Positions 1-5,750 of a DNA stretch of 7,976 bases are shown one piece after another. Position numbers and translations under genes: made by a program. Source of the DNA: CAZQYB01 sp964597535 (GTDB taxonomy: Bacteria > Planctomycetota > Phycisphaerae > Sedimentisphaerales > Anaerobacaceae); contig CAZQYB010000125.1 in the NCBI GenBank assembly GCA_964597535.1, forward strand, positions 1 to 7,976, written 5' to 3'. The stretch's first letter is position 1. Every line of letters begins with the position of its first letter. The notes beneath the pieces are model-generated. The model saw only the letters and a list, made by a program, of their open reading frames with translations. It was not told the DNA's origin and searched no databases.

Positions 1-13
1 TTTTAAGGTTCCT

Positions 14-48
14 GAAAAAATTATGCCCGGCCCATCGGCTTTGGGCAT
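14..48 (-). terminator. Possible rho-independent terminator, minus strand
   Basis: Read on the minus strand, ATGCCC (48-43) pairs with GGGCAT (28-23). Inside, GCC (39-37) can pair with GGC (32-30). The stem is followed by AA and six T (20-15). This is the usual stem plus U-tract layout for intrinsic termination of leftward transcription. It lies about 175 nt past the stop of the decayed M14 gene and could be the old end of the trpS-DUF2007-scpA transcript. The 6-bp outer stem with an internal loop is only moderately strong. Confidence 0.45.
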
Positions 49-224
49 TTAAGATAGTCAAAACTGGCTTGAGTGGTCTCCATAAACTCTATACTATCAA
101 ACTGCTGTTCTTATGTCACCTATTACTTGAGAAATCCGGGTTTCGCTTTTTAAAATTGCAGACGGCTCTTTCCATAATTCACTGTTGCTATAGGCCGATT
201 ACTCGCCCTTCGATACTGCTGTTT

Positions 225-590
225 TCATTTAGCGATGTCCGGATACAGGACCGCCGCGATAAGGGCGCTGCCGTATCTGGTCCAAAGGGATTTTGAATCG
301 AGCGAGTCGGCATCGCAGGGCAGTTCAAAGGTTATGATTGGAATACGAAGATTCTCACCCGCATAGGAGCCCAGTGAGCCGGGCCTGGCGCCGAGCTTGC
401 GAACCGGCAAATCGCAATATCTCGCCATACACTTAGCCGGCGCTGGCTGAAACGCCGTTCGGTTATTGAAGTGCTGTTAGACCATAGCAAAAATGAATGC
501 CGATTAGCGCGGGGCTATCCGTTAGGCATTGAAAGCGACAGGACCAATGCCATTCTGTTTGGTCGCGGCTGCAATACCCGCAGGATTCTG
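225..590 (-). pseudogene. Decayed M14 zinc carboxypeptidase (MpaA-like)
   Basis: The readable 3' part (428-225, 67 codons to a TGA stop) encodes a typical M14 C-terminus: ARYCDLPVRKLGARPGSLGS, then SYAG, then IPIITFELP. In the M14 family the E of this last motif corresponds to the catalytic glutamate. Further upstream in the same frame (587-543) is NPAGIAAATKQNGIG followed by VAFNA. This resembles the family's NPDG(L)AxxTRxN...GVDLNRN segment, but with D to A changes and the Arg of NRN missing. Three in-frame TAA stops (524-522, 506-504, 479-477) separate the two parts. The distance between the motifs is roughly 35-40 residues shorter than in E. coli MpaA as I recall it, so an internal deletion is likely. 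The zinc-binding HxxE region could not be found. The ATG at 428 has no ribosome binding site, so a separate small protein is unlikely. The C-terminal match is strong; the upstream match is weaker. Confidence 0.65.
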
Positions 591-622
591 CGAGAATTTA
601 TTTTTTGGCTTTGCAGAATTCT
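582..622. repeat. Inverted repeat, 10-bp arms
   Basis: AGGATTCTGC (582-591) pairs with GCAGAATTCT (613-622) with one G-T mismatch and a 21-nt AT-rich spacer. It sits at the upstream edge of the recognisable M14 relic. It could be chance, a hairpin in a transcript, or the scar of a small insertion; nothing decides between these. Confidence 0.35.
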
Positions 623-797
623 TTATGTCAGACAGCTCTATCGCTCACCAAACCTAACAATTGTTACTCAAAATCAACTTTGACCGACTTTTTCAGTGCC
701 GACTAAATCCACTACAGAAAAGACTGTACCGGAGCGCCTTGCTTCGTAACAAATCCGGCTACTCCCCTGCTGTGAATCACAAAACCATAACAGATTC

Positions 798-1742
798 TTA
801 CTCGTCGAAACCCGACCCAAGTCGCTGTTTATTGTCTTTGATGGGTTCTATTTTCTCGTATTCCTCGATAGAAGCTGCCGGTTTGCTCTCTGGGGGCAAT
901 TCAGTGATTGGAATTGGCGGCTGCTTCGGCTGCTGAGTTGGAGCAGGATTAGTGCCCTCGGACTCGGTAGCCGCGGCAAGCATCGCCTTTTCCACAGCCT
1001 GCTCAGCCGGTTCATCAGTCAAAGGCCGTAAGAATATAGACGCAGGGGGCTTCGATTGCTTAGCCCAAACCAGTTTCTCTCGGACTAATTCCAGCAGCGC
1101 AAGGAACAACCCAATCATCACAATTCGACTGCCCCTGGACTCGAAAAGCCGTTCAAAACTCGTCGGGCCTTCTGTCTGCAAACGGTGCAGAATCTCTATC
1201 TGATACAAGTCAATGGGCACATCGTCTTTGATGTGACTTATCTCACCAACTGCGCCGGTAGCCTTCATAATTGAGTCAAAGGCCTCGAGCAGGTCCCAGA
1301 CGCTGACCTGTTCAATGTCAATCTCGGGCTCAGCCTCGGGTTTTAACCGTTCGCTAATACTGTCAGGACGCGGGAAACGCTCTTTCTGTTTATCGGCAGC
1401 GGCGTTGAGCAGATTGGCGGCATCCTTGAACTTTTTGTATTCGAGCAACTGGCGGATAAGCTCTGCGCGAGGGTCGGCCAAATCCTCGGCGCCTATCTGC
1501 TCGGGCTCTGCCTTCGGCAGCAGCATCGCTGATTTTATTTGCATTAACGTGGCGGCCATTACTAAAAAATCGCCCGCTAAATCAATGTCAAGACTCTTTA
1601 GCATCTCGATATAGCTAATGTACTGGTCGGTAATTTTAGCGATGGAGATGTCGTAGATGTCAACCTCTTCTTTGCGCACGAGATACAACAGCAGGTCGAG
1701 GGGACCGGCAAATATATCGAGATTTACGCGATAGGCAGACAA
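798..1742 (-). CDS. scpA: Segregation and condensation protein A (ScpA)
   Basis: ScpA is the kleisin subunit of bacterial condensin. It bridges the SMC ATPase heads and binds ScpB, acting on the nucleoid in chromosome compaction and segregation. The N-terminus carries the family signature: VNLDIFAGPLDLLLYLVRKE (residues 6-25), then VDIYDISIAKITDQY and GDFLVMAATLMQIKSAMLLP (57-76). The C-terminal winged-helix part, about residues 175-240, contains IEILHRLQ and GLFLALLELVREKLV. At 314 residues it is longer than the usual 240-270. The excess is a tail (about 243-314) rich in Pro, Glu and Ala that looks disordered. The start is TTG at 1742-1740, chosen because it begins the conserved domain and has AGGAG six nt upstream; it abuts the stop of the DUF2007 gene with no gap. 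No scpB lies beside it in this window. No strong terminator directly follows. Family assignment is secure. Confidence 0.95.
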   Translation of the reverse strand: MSAYRVNLDIFAGPLDLLLYLVRKEEVDIYDISIAKITDQYISYIEMLKSLDIDLAGDFLVMAATLMQIKSAMLLPKAEPEQIGAEDLADPRAELIRQLLEYKKFKDAANLLNAAADKQKERFPRPDSISERLKPEAEPEIDIEQVSVWDLLEAFDSIMKATGAVGEISHIKDDVPIDLYQIEILHRLQTEGPTSFERLFESRGSRIVMIGLFLALLELVREKLVWAKQSKPPASIFLRPLTDEPAEQAVEKAMLAAATESEGTNPAPTQQPKQPPIPITELPPESKPAASIEEYEKIEPIKDNKQRLGSGFDE

Positions 1743-1964
1743 TTACTGCTCCTGTTTTTCGTCGGGTTCCAGGATTTCCCGCGCTTGTTTTTCCTGGCTT
1801 TCGAGAACCTGCAGTTCTGAAGACATGACAGGTATGCCGTAAAGACCTGCGGCGTTCTGGCCGGTAAGAACCGCTTTGATTCCGAAATCAGTAAGGAGTT
1901 GTTGTGCCAAACTGGCCTGGATAGAATCTGTAAACTTTGCGATTGTTACAAGTTTGTCAACCAT
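1743..1964 (-). CDS. Small DUF2007-family protein
   Basis: This 73-residue protein matches the pattern of DUF2007, also called 'putative prokaryotic signal transducing protein', a small alpha/beta domain of unknown function. Visible marks are an opening strand (LVTIAKF, residues 5-11), a helix with the SxxASLAQQLLTDFGI pattern (about 14-29), the AVLTGQNAAGLYGIP turn region, a strand ELQVLES (50-56), and a helix EKQAREIL near the C-terminus. Family members often begin this way, with a strand and a helix thought to track the age or origin of a substrate, but no biochemical role can be claimed. The ATG start at 1964 is preceded by GGGAGG with a 6-nt spacer. That site lies within the last two sense codons of trpS, whose stop is only 2 nt away. 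The gene is therefore the middle member of a coupled trpS-DUF2007-scpA unit. No signal peptide or membrane segment is seen. Confidence 0.8.
   Translation of the reverse strand: MVDKLVTIAKFTDSIQASLAQQLLTDFGIKAVLTGQNAAGLYGIPVMSSELQVLESQEKQAREILEPDEKQEQ
1749..1753 (-). promoter_or_regulatory. Ribosome binding site deciding the TTG start of scpA
   Basis: AGGAG on the minus strand (1753-1749) ends 6 nt before the TTG codon at 1742-1740. It lies inside the last codons of the upstream gene. This supports the TTG start and points to translational coupling across the TAATTG junction. Confidence 0.75.
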
Positions 1965-1966
1965 AA

Positions 1967-2932
1967 CTAACCTCCCAATCCCACTGCTTTTCTCACCTCG
2001 TCGAAAGTTTTGGTAGCTACGGCTCTTGCTCGCTCGGCGCCTTTGGCAAGGACTTCTTTGACGTAGTCGATGTTGTTGTCGAGCTCGGCCTTTTTCTGTC
2101 GGAACGGCTTGAAATAATCTATCATCAACTCGGCAAGGCGTTTCTTGGCCTCGCTATAACCCATACCGCCGCTGCGGTATTTGTTTTCCCATTCTTTCAA
2201 CTCTTCGGGCGAAGCCACGAGCTTTAGAAGCGCAAAGACATTGCACTTTTCAGGGTCTTTTGCCTGTTCGACCGGCGTGGAGTCTGTAACGATTCGCATA
2301 ATTTTTTTTCTGACGCTGTTCTCAGGTTCAAATATCTCTATCGTATTTCCGTAACTTTTACTCATTTTTTGTCCATCGGTGCCCGGGACGACCGCGACGG
2401 ATTCGATAATGTGCTCCTTCGGTATAGTTAGAATTTCGCCGTAGGCGTTATTAAACCGGAGGGCGATATCGCGGGTAACTTCTATGTGCTGCTTCTGGTC
2501 GGCACCTACCGGAACCAAATCGCTTTTGTAGATTAAAATATCAGCGGCCTGGAGAACAGGATATGCGAACAGGCCGTGGTTCGGGCTCAGGCCCTGGGCA
2601 ACCTTGTCCTTATAGGTTGTGCATCTCTGCAAAAGCCCCATAGGGGTCACACAGGAAAGAATCCACGTAAGCTCGGTAACCTCGGGCACGTCGGACTGAC
2701 GCCAGAAGACCGTCCTTTCGGTATCGAGGCCCAGAGCTATATAGCCTATCGCAACATCAAGGGTATGCTGAGCAATATCAGCCGGCGAAGGATTGCTTGT
2801 TAGGGCGTGGTAGTCGGCAATGAAATAAAAGCAGTCGTGCTCGGCCTGGAATTGGAGGTGCTGGCGTATTGCACCGAAGTAGTTGCCGATGTGAAGTCGG
2901 CCGGACGGTTGTATGCCGGATAAAACTCTCAA
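1967..2932 (-). CDS. trpS: Tryptophan--tRNA ligase (TrpS)
   Basis: This cytoplasmic class I aminoacyl-tRNA synthetase activates tryptophan with ATP and charges tRNA-Trp. Class signatures are present and intact: the HIGH-type motif as HIGN at residues 14-17 (within SGIQPSGRLHIGNYFGAI) and KMSKS at 189-193 (within PGTDGQKMSKSYGN). Other family marks are ILSCVTPMGLLQR (91-103), the dimer and tryptophan-pocket segment YPVLQAADILIY (124-135), and PVGADQKQHIEVTRDIA (141-157). At 321 residues it is close to the E. coli enzyme (about 334), so it is complete. The start is TTG at 2932-2930, required because MRVLSGIQPSG begins the conserved fold, and it has GGGAGG five nt upstream. It is the first gene of the minus-strand operon and has its own promoter about 50-80 bp upstream. 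The leader is about 44 nt, too short for a T-box or peptide attenuator, so neither is likely here. Confidence 0.97.
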   Translation of the reverse strand: MRVLSGIQPSGRLHIGNYFGAIRQHLQFQAEHDCFYFIADYHALTSNPSPADIAQHTLDVAIGYIALGLDTERTVFWRQSDVPEVTELTWILSCVTPMGLLQRCTTYKDKVAQGLSPNHGLFAYPVLQAADILIYKSDLVPVGADQKQHIEVTRDIALRFNNAYGEILTIPKEHIIESVAVVPGTDGQKMSKSYGNTIEIFEPENSVRKKIMRIVTDSTPVEQAKDPEKCNVFALLKLVASPEELKEWENKYRSGGMGYSEAKKRLAELMIDYFKPFRQKKAELDNNIDYVKEVLAKGAERARAVATKTFDEVRKAVGLGG

Positions 2933-2937
2933 ACTAA

Positions 2938-2943
2938 CCTCCC
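2938..2943 (-). promoter_or_regulatory. Ribosome binding site deciding the TTG start of trpS
   Basis: GGGAGG (2943-2938, minus strand) lies 5 nt before TTG 2932-2930. The 12-nt string GGGAGGTTAGTT here is repeated exactly in front of the DUF2007 start (1976-1965), so two genes of the operon share the same translation-initiation sequence. Confidence 0.75.
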
Positions 2944-2982
2944 TGAATTAAGAATACAAAAATATCACACCAATTTGCGCCA

Positions 2983-3011
2983 AAAATAACGATGTCGCTG
3001 GGAAATGTCAA
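2983..3011 (-). promoter_or_regulatory. Sigma-70-type promoter for trpS-DUF2007-scpA
   Basis: On the minus strand a perfect -35 box TTGACA (3011-3006) is followed by a 17-bp spacer and TATTTT (2988-2983, 4 of 6 matches to TATAAT). Transcription would begin near 2976, giving a leader of about 44 nt to the trpS start. It is the best promoter match upstream of this operon; the weaker -10 box leaves the exact start open. Confidence 0.6.
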
Positions 3012-3490
3012 GCTTTGTATCGGTCATAATTGAGGATGCGTACAACCTGAACGCGAATTTTTCCGGGCAGCTTCAAAACGGACGCGAAGGTCTTTGAACC
3101 AGGCGCACAAGTGCTGCTGAGAGTAAGGCAAAAGGTACCAAAAATCGCAAAAAAAAATTCAAAAAATGCCACTATTGTTTAGTCTTCTGTTTGTCCCCTT
3201 TGGGCTTATGCCAAGCAGAGTGGTGTCTTTCACGGACACAGGCCCTAATCAGGAACATTTCCTTCAACGAGCGGATGTTTCAACATAGCACGCCGTATCT
3301 TCGCCGGACAGCGTTGATATTATTCCCCATTCTTACGCAGACGGCACGCTCTTTTTGCAATTCCGGCACTTCCTCGCGTCCCCGTCGCCAATTTCGACGA
3401 ATATTTCCTGCCGCGGTCTCCGAGCAACTTCAGACCATAACGCTTTTGTGCATAAAGCTTTAACCGTATTGCGTTGGTTTTTCAGCATCT
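3012..3490. other. Unassigned middle of the divergent intergenic region
   Basis: About 480 bp between the two divergent promoters hold no gene I can defend. The plus-strand frame 3191-3463 (90 codons) is Arg/Ser/Thr-rich and lacks a ribosome binding site. Small frames at 3005-3097 (30 codons) and 3166-3288 (40 codons) also lack one. On the minus strand a basic frame (about 3474-3331) has no start codon and was not recognised. There are A-tracts at 3139-3166 (T-tracts on the minus strand) and a 5-bp hairpin GTGTC/GACAC (3223-3227 / 3235-3239). The GC-richer part (3290-3430) differs from the AT-rich flanks and could be an eroded gene or an unknown RNA, but I see no diagnostic structure. Confidence 0.5.
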
Positions 3491-3512
3491 GACAAAAAAA
3501 ATAAAAAAATAC

Positions 3513-3541
3513 TTGACTTATTCAAACAAATGTTTTAAACT
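3513..3541 (+). promoter_or_regulatory. Promoter of the efflux operon
   Basis: The -35 box TTGACT (3513-3518), a 17-bp spacer and the -10 box TAAACT (3536-3541) form a sigma-70-type promoter with a start near 3548. A-rich tracts just upstream (3493-3509) resemble an UP element. The spacer contains a palindrome fitting a TetR-family operator, so repressor binding would block RNA polymerase. Confidence 0.6.
3521..3538 (+). promoter_or_regulatory. Likely TetR-family operator O1
   Basis: TTCAAACAAATGTTTTAA is an 18-bp near-palindrome of the form TTnAAACAnnTGTTTnAA, with perfect 5-bp inner arms and matching outer TT/AA. It lies between the -35 and -10 boxes of the promoter of the adjacent regulator gene. 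The position and symmetry suit autorepression; binding by this protein is an inference. Confidence 0.6.
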
Positions 3542-3549
3542 TCCGTATG

Positions 3550-3561
3550 AAACGAGTGTTT
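3550..3561 (+). promoter_or_regulatory. Possible second operator O2
   Basis: AAACgagtGTTT repeats the AAAC-N4-GTTT core of O1 with its centre 26 bp downstream. It covers the predicted transcription start and ends at the ribosome binding site. The outer symmetry of O1 is absent, so it would be a weaker site. Between the two lies GTTTTAAAC (3532-3540), which reuses the same half-sites in the opposite order. Confidence 0.4.
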
Positions 3562-3566
3562 AGGAG
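3562..3566 (+). promoter_or_regulatory. Ribosome binding site deciding the regulator's start
   Basis: AGGAG lies 7 nt before ATG 3574. The earlier in-frame ATG at 3547 has no such site and coincides with the predicted transcription start, so 3574 is preferred. Confidence 0.75.
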
Positions 3567-3573
3567 ACCAAAA

Positions 3574-4248
3574 ATGGTGATTCCACCCGATAATAAAGCA
3601 GATTCAGCCGCCAACAGACGTGTTCAGGACCGATTACTCGATGCGGCAGAAGAGCTTTTCTGCAAGCACGGCTTTGAGAGCGCAAGCATTCGCGAGATTG
3701 CCGCCGCCGGCAACTGCAATATCGCCTCCGTCAACTACCACTTCGGCGGAAAAGACAAATTGTACACTGAGGTCTGGCGCCGTCATCTTGGTGTTATGCG
3801 CGATGCCCGTATCACAAGCATAGACAAAATAATGTCGCAAAACAACGGCAAACCTCGCCTTGAAGACCTACTCAGTTCGTATGCAAATGCATTTATCGAG
3901 CCGATGGTCGATGAAAGCAAAGGCCGTCCATTCATCAAACTTATGGCCCGGGAAATGGTTGACCGACACCTGCCGCAGAATATGTTCCTCGAAGAGATGA
4001 TTATTCCAGTTATGACCGCCCTGCAAAGGGCCCTGGTGAGGACTTGCCCGGGCCTAGAGCAACAAAAGGCACAACTGGCGATACTCTCTATCGTCGGGCA
4101 ATTGATACACACAGTGGTGGCAGAAACTATGTTTGAGCAGACCGACAATCCGAATATACCGAAGTTCGACCTGACTGAAGTACTTAACCACATTGTTAAA
4201 TTCTCCGCCGCTGGCATTCGGGCAATGATAAAGGAAGTAAACAAATGA
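3574..4248 (+). CDS. TetR/AcrR-family regulator, CecR-like, of the efflux operon
   Basis: This is a ligand-responsive DNA-binding repressor acting in the cytoplasm. Residue numbers are from ATG 3574 (224 residues). The N-terminal TetR helix-turn-helix domain spans about 17-65: RLLDAAEELFCKHGFESASI, REIAAAGNCNIASVNYHFGG and KDKLYTEVW; the ASVNYHFGGKDKLY recognition-helix segment is diagnostic. The remainder (about 80-215) is an all-helical ligand-binding and dimerisation domain. The pattern ARITSIDKI...LLSSYANAFIEPM...FIKLMAREM...LPQNM fits the DUF1956/CecR C-terminal type rather than the classic TetR C-domain. A longer start at ATG 3547 would give 233 residues but lacks a ribosome binding site. 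The stop overlaps the ATG of the next gene (ATGA, 4245-4248). Two AAAC-N4-GTTT palindromes over its promoter suggest that it represses itself and the pump genes behind it. The inducing ligand is unknown. Confidence 0.9.
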   Translation: MVIPPDNKADSAANRRVQDRLLDAAEELFCKHGFESASIREIAAAGNCNIASVNYHFGGKDKLYTEVWRRHLGVMRDARITSIDKIMSQNNGKPRLEDLLSSYANAFIEPMVDESKGRPFIKLMAREMVDRHLPQNMFLEEMIIPVMTALQRALVRTCPGLEQQKAQLAILSIVGQLIHTVVAETMFEQTDNPNIPKFDLTEVLNHIVKFSAAGIRAMIKEVNK

Positions 4249-5750
4249 CCAGACGAGTTTTAGTTGGAATTTGTTATGCGCTGAGCATCGCCCTGCTTTT
4301 GGCATTGGCCGGCTGTCTCAGCAGTAAGCAACTGTATGAGGAAGCTGCTTCGGCCAGAGAGGCCGCATACCAGCGATGGAAAAATCGCAAACAGCAACCG
4401 GAGCCGCTGCAGACGTACATAAGCGGCCGGTTAAGTCTCGAAGACTGCTTAAAGCTGGCTCTTGTAAACAATAAGACTCTACAGCGTGTCTTTCAAGAAA
4501 AGGAAATAGCACGCGGGGAGCGATTGAAATCGCACTCGGCAATCTTGCCATCGGTTGGACTGTCGGCAGATTATTTGAGAAAAGATGAGATCGCGTCTTT
4601 AGGGCCAATAACATTCGGTGATTTGGACAATTATTCCATCGGACTCACGGTTAATCAGCCGATTTTTGCCGGCGGGTCAATAATGGCTAAACTGAAGGCC
4701 GGGAAATTGTTTTACCTGCTCACCAACCAGACAGTTCGAGCCGCCATTCAGGACACAGTCTATGCAGCCGAGCATGCATACTATGATGTACTGCTCAATC
4801 AGCACTTGTTTGAGATTGGCAAGGATGCTGTTCGCTCGGCCCAGGCACATCTTGATAATGTTGAGCTGAAACGTCAAGGTGGTGTCGCTTCTGATTTTGA
4901 CTTGCTCCGTGCCCAGGTAGAGTTATCGAATTACCAGGCATGGTTGATACAGAATAAAAATGCCATCAACATCGCAAAAGCCAACCTGCTTAAAGTAATG
5001 GGTGTTTCGCAGGATAGTAACGTTACTCTTTCTGATGAGTTAGTCTATACCCCTTCAACCATTACTATGGAAGAAGCGGTCGAAGTCGCTTATCAGAATC
5101 GACCCGATTTATTTGGACGTGAGTTTGACCTACAGTACCAGCAGGAGCTACTTAAGATTTTTCGGAGCTGGTATTGGCCGGTTATTAGTGCATTTTACAG
5201 CAATACCTGGTCGAACCCGGACCCGCACAGCCCGATCAAGATTGAATGGGGCCACGCCTGGCAGGCTGGGCTTACCGCGGTCCTGCCTATATTTGACGGT
5301 TTTGCAAGAGAGGGCAACATTATCCAGCAGAAAGCTCGTCTCAAGCAGGCTCAGATAAATTTAGTCGATTCCGAGGAAACTGCCTTGTTCGAGCTGACCA
5401 AGGCCCTGGTAAGCATTGAGAATGCCAAGGAGTTTGTTGAATCGCAACACCTGAATCTTAGCAGAGCCAGGGAAGGACTCAGACTTGCGGAAGTACGCTA
5501 CAAAGAAGGGATAGATACGCAGGTTGAAACGATAGACGCACAGCTCGCCTTGACAACGGCCGGCGCAAACTACTATGACGCCATATACTCACACGTAATT
5601 GCAAAACTCGACTTGCAAAAAGCAATGGGAGCTCTCACAACATTTGAACCTGCCGGACCGGAAGATAAGGCCAAGCATCACGAGTCAATAACCGCCGAAA
5701 AAAAGCGTCCGGCAGCTTTGGCTAAGGTAGAACAGGAGCAGATAAAATGA
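4245..5750 (+). CDS. TolC-family outer-membrane efflux lipoprotein
   Basis: This is the outer-membrane channel of a tripartite pump; trimers of this family form a beta-barrel in the outer membrane and an alpha-helical tunnel through the periplasm. A lipoprotein signal peptide is clear: MTRR, a hydrophobic stretch (residues 5-22) and the lipobox LAGC with Cys24. Residue +2 is Leu, not Asp, which fits outer-membrane sorting. Two OEP repeats follow. The first (about 62-255) has LSLEDCLKLALVNN, then NQPIFAGGSIMAKLKAG, then GGVASDFDLLRAQVELSNYQ. The second (about 272-465) has TMEEAVEVAYQNRPDL, PIFDGFAREGNIIQQKA, and a matching EGIDTQVETIDAQLALTTAG. The protein ends in a charged Lys/Glu tail. The length of 501 is normal. 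AGGAA eight nt upstream supports ATG 4245, which overlaps the regulator's stop by 4 nt; its own stop overlaps the next ATG in the same way. Subfamily and substrate cannot be told. Confidence 0.95.
   Translation: MTRRVLVGICYALSIALLLALAGCLSSKQLYEEAASAREAAYQRWKNRKQQPEPLQTYISGRLSLEDCLKLALVNNKTLQRVFQEKEIARGERLKSHSAILPSVGLSADYLRKDEIASLGPITFGDLDNYSIGLTVNQPIFAGGSIMAKLKAGKLFYLLTNQTVRAAIQDTVYAAEHAYYDVLLNQHLFEIGKDAVRSAQAHLDNVELKRQGGVASDFDLLRAQVELSNYQAWLIQNKNAINIAKANLLKVMGVSQDSNVTLSDELVYTPSTITMEEAVEVAYQNRPDLFGREFDLQYQQELLKIFRSWYWPVISAFYSNTWSNPDPHSPIKIEWGHAWQAGLTAVLPIFDGFAREGNIIQQKARLKQAQINLVDSEETALFELTKALVSIENAKEFVESQHLNLSRAREGLRLAEVRYKEGIDTQVETIDAQLALTTAGANYYDAIYSHVIAKLDLQKAMGALTTFEPAGPEDKAKHHESITAEKKRPAALAKVEQEQIK

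Larger units (their letters stand above)
1..797. other. Region without an intact gene
   Basis: No open reading frame here looks like a working gene. Short plus-strand frames (69-296, 471-683, 661-936) have no ribosome binding site or recognisable sequence. The content I can support is the minus-strand M14 peptidase relic (about 225-590), a hairpin with T-run (14-48), and an inverted repeat (582-622). Between 623 and 797 all three minus-strand frames are broken by stops. A 6-bp hairpin there (stem CCGGA 758-754 / TCCGG 733-729 plus a G-U pair, minus strand) is followed by ACAGTCTTTT; it could be a weak terminator for scpA, but the T-run is short and displaced. No tRNA or rRNA was recognised. 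Confidence 0.6.

Noticed and set aside
2933..2976. T-box or attenuator in front of trpS
   Set aside because: The predicted leader is only about 44 nt and contains no specifier loop, terminator hairpin or Trp-rich leader peptide.
3005..3097. 30-codon plus-strand frame beginning ATG TCA AGC
   Set aside because: Protein-like composition but overlaps the trpS -35 box, has no properly spaced ribosome binding site and no family resemblance.
3166..3288. 40-codon plus-strand frame with a hydrophobic N-terminus (MPLLFSLLFVPFGLMP)
   Set aside because: Looks like a short signal or membrane segment, but it is preceded only by A-tracts with no Shine-Dalgarno sequence, and nothing follows that suggests a peptide gene.
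3191..3463. 90-codon plus-strand frame in the intergenic region
   Set aside because: No ribosome binding site, odd composition (many Arg, Ser, Thr), no recognisable family, and it ends just before the regulator's promoter. Treated as a chance frame.
3547..3573. Upstream ATG (3547) as the regulator's start
   Set aside because: It lies at the predicted transcription start, inside the operator cluster, without a ribosome binding site, whereas ATG 3574 has AGGAG at 7 nt.
3783..4244. 153-codon minus-strand frame opposite the regulator
   Set aside because: It is a reverse-strand shadow of a convincing TetR-type coding sequence, with Cys/Ser-rich content and no family match.
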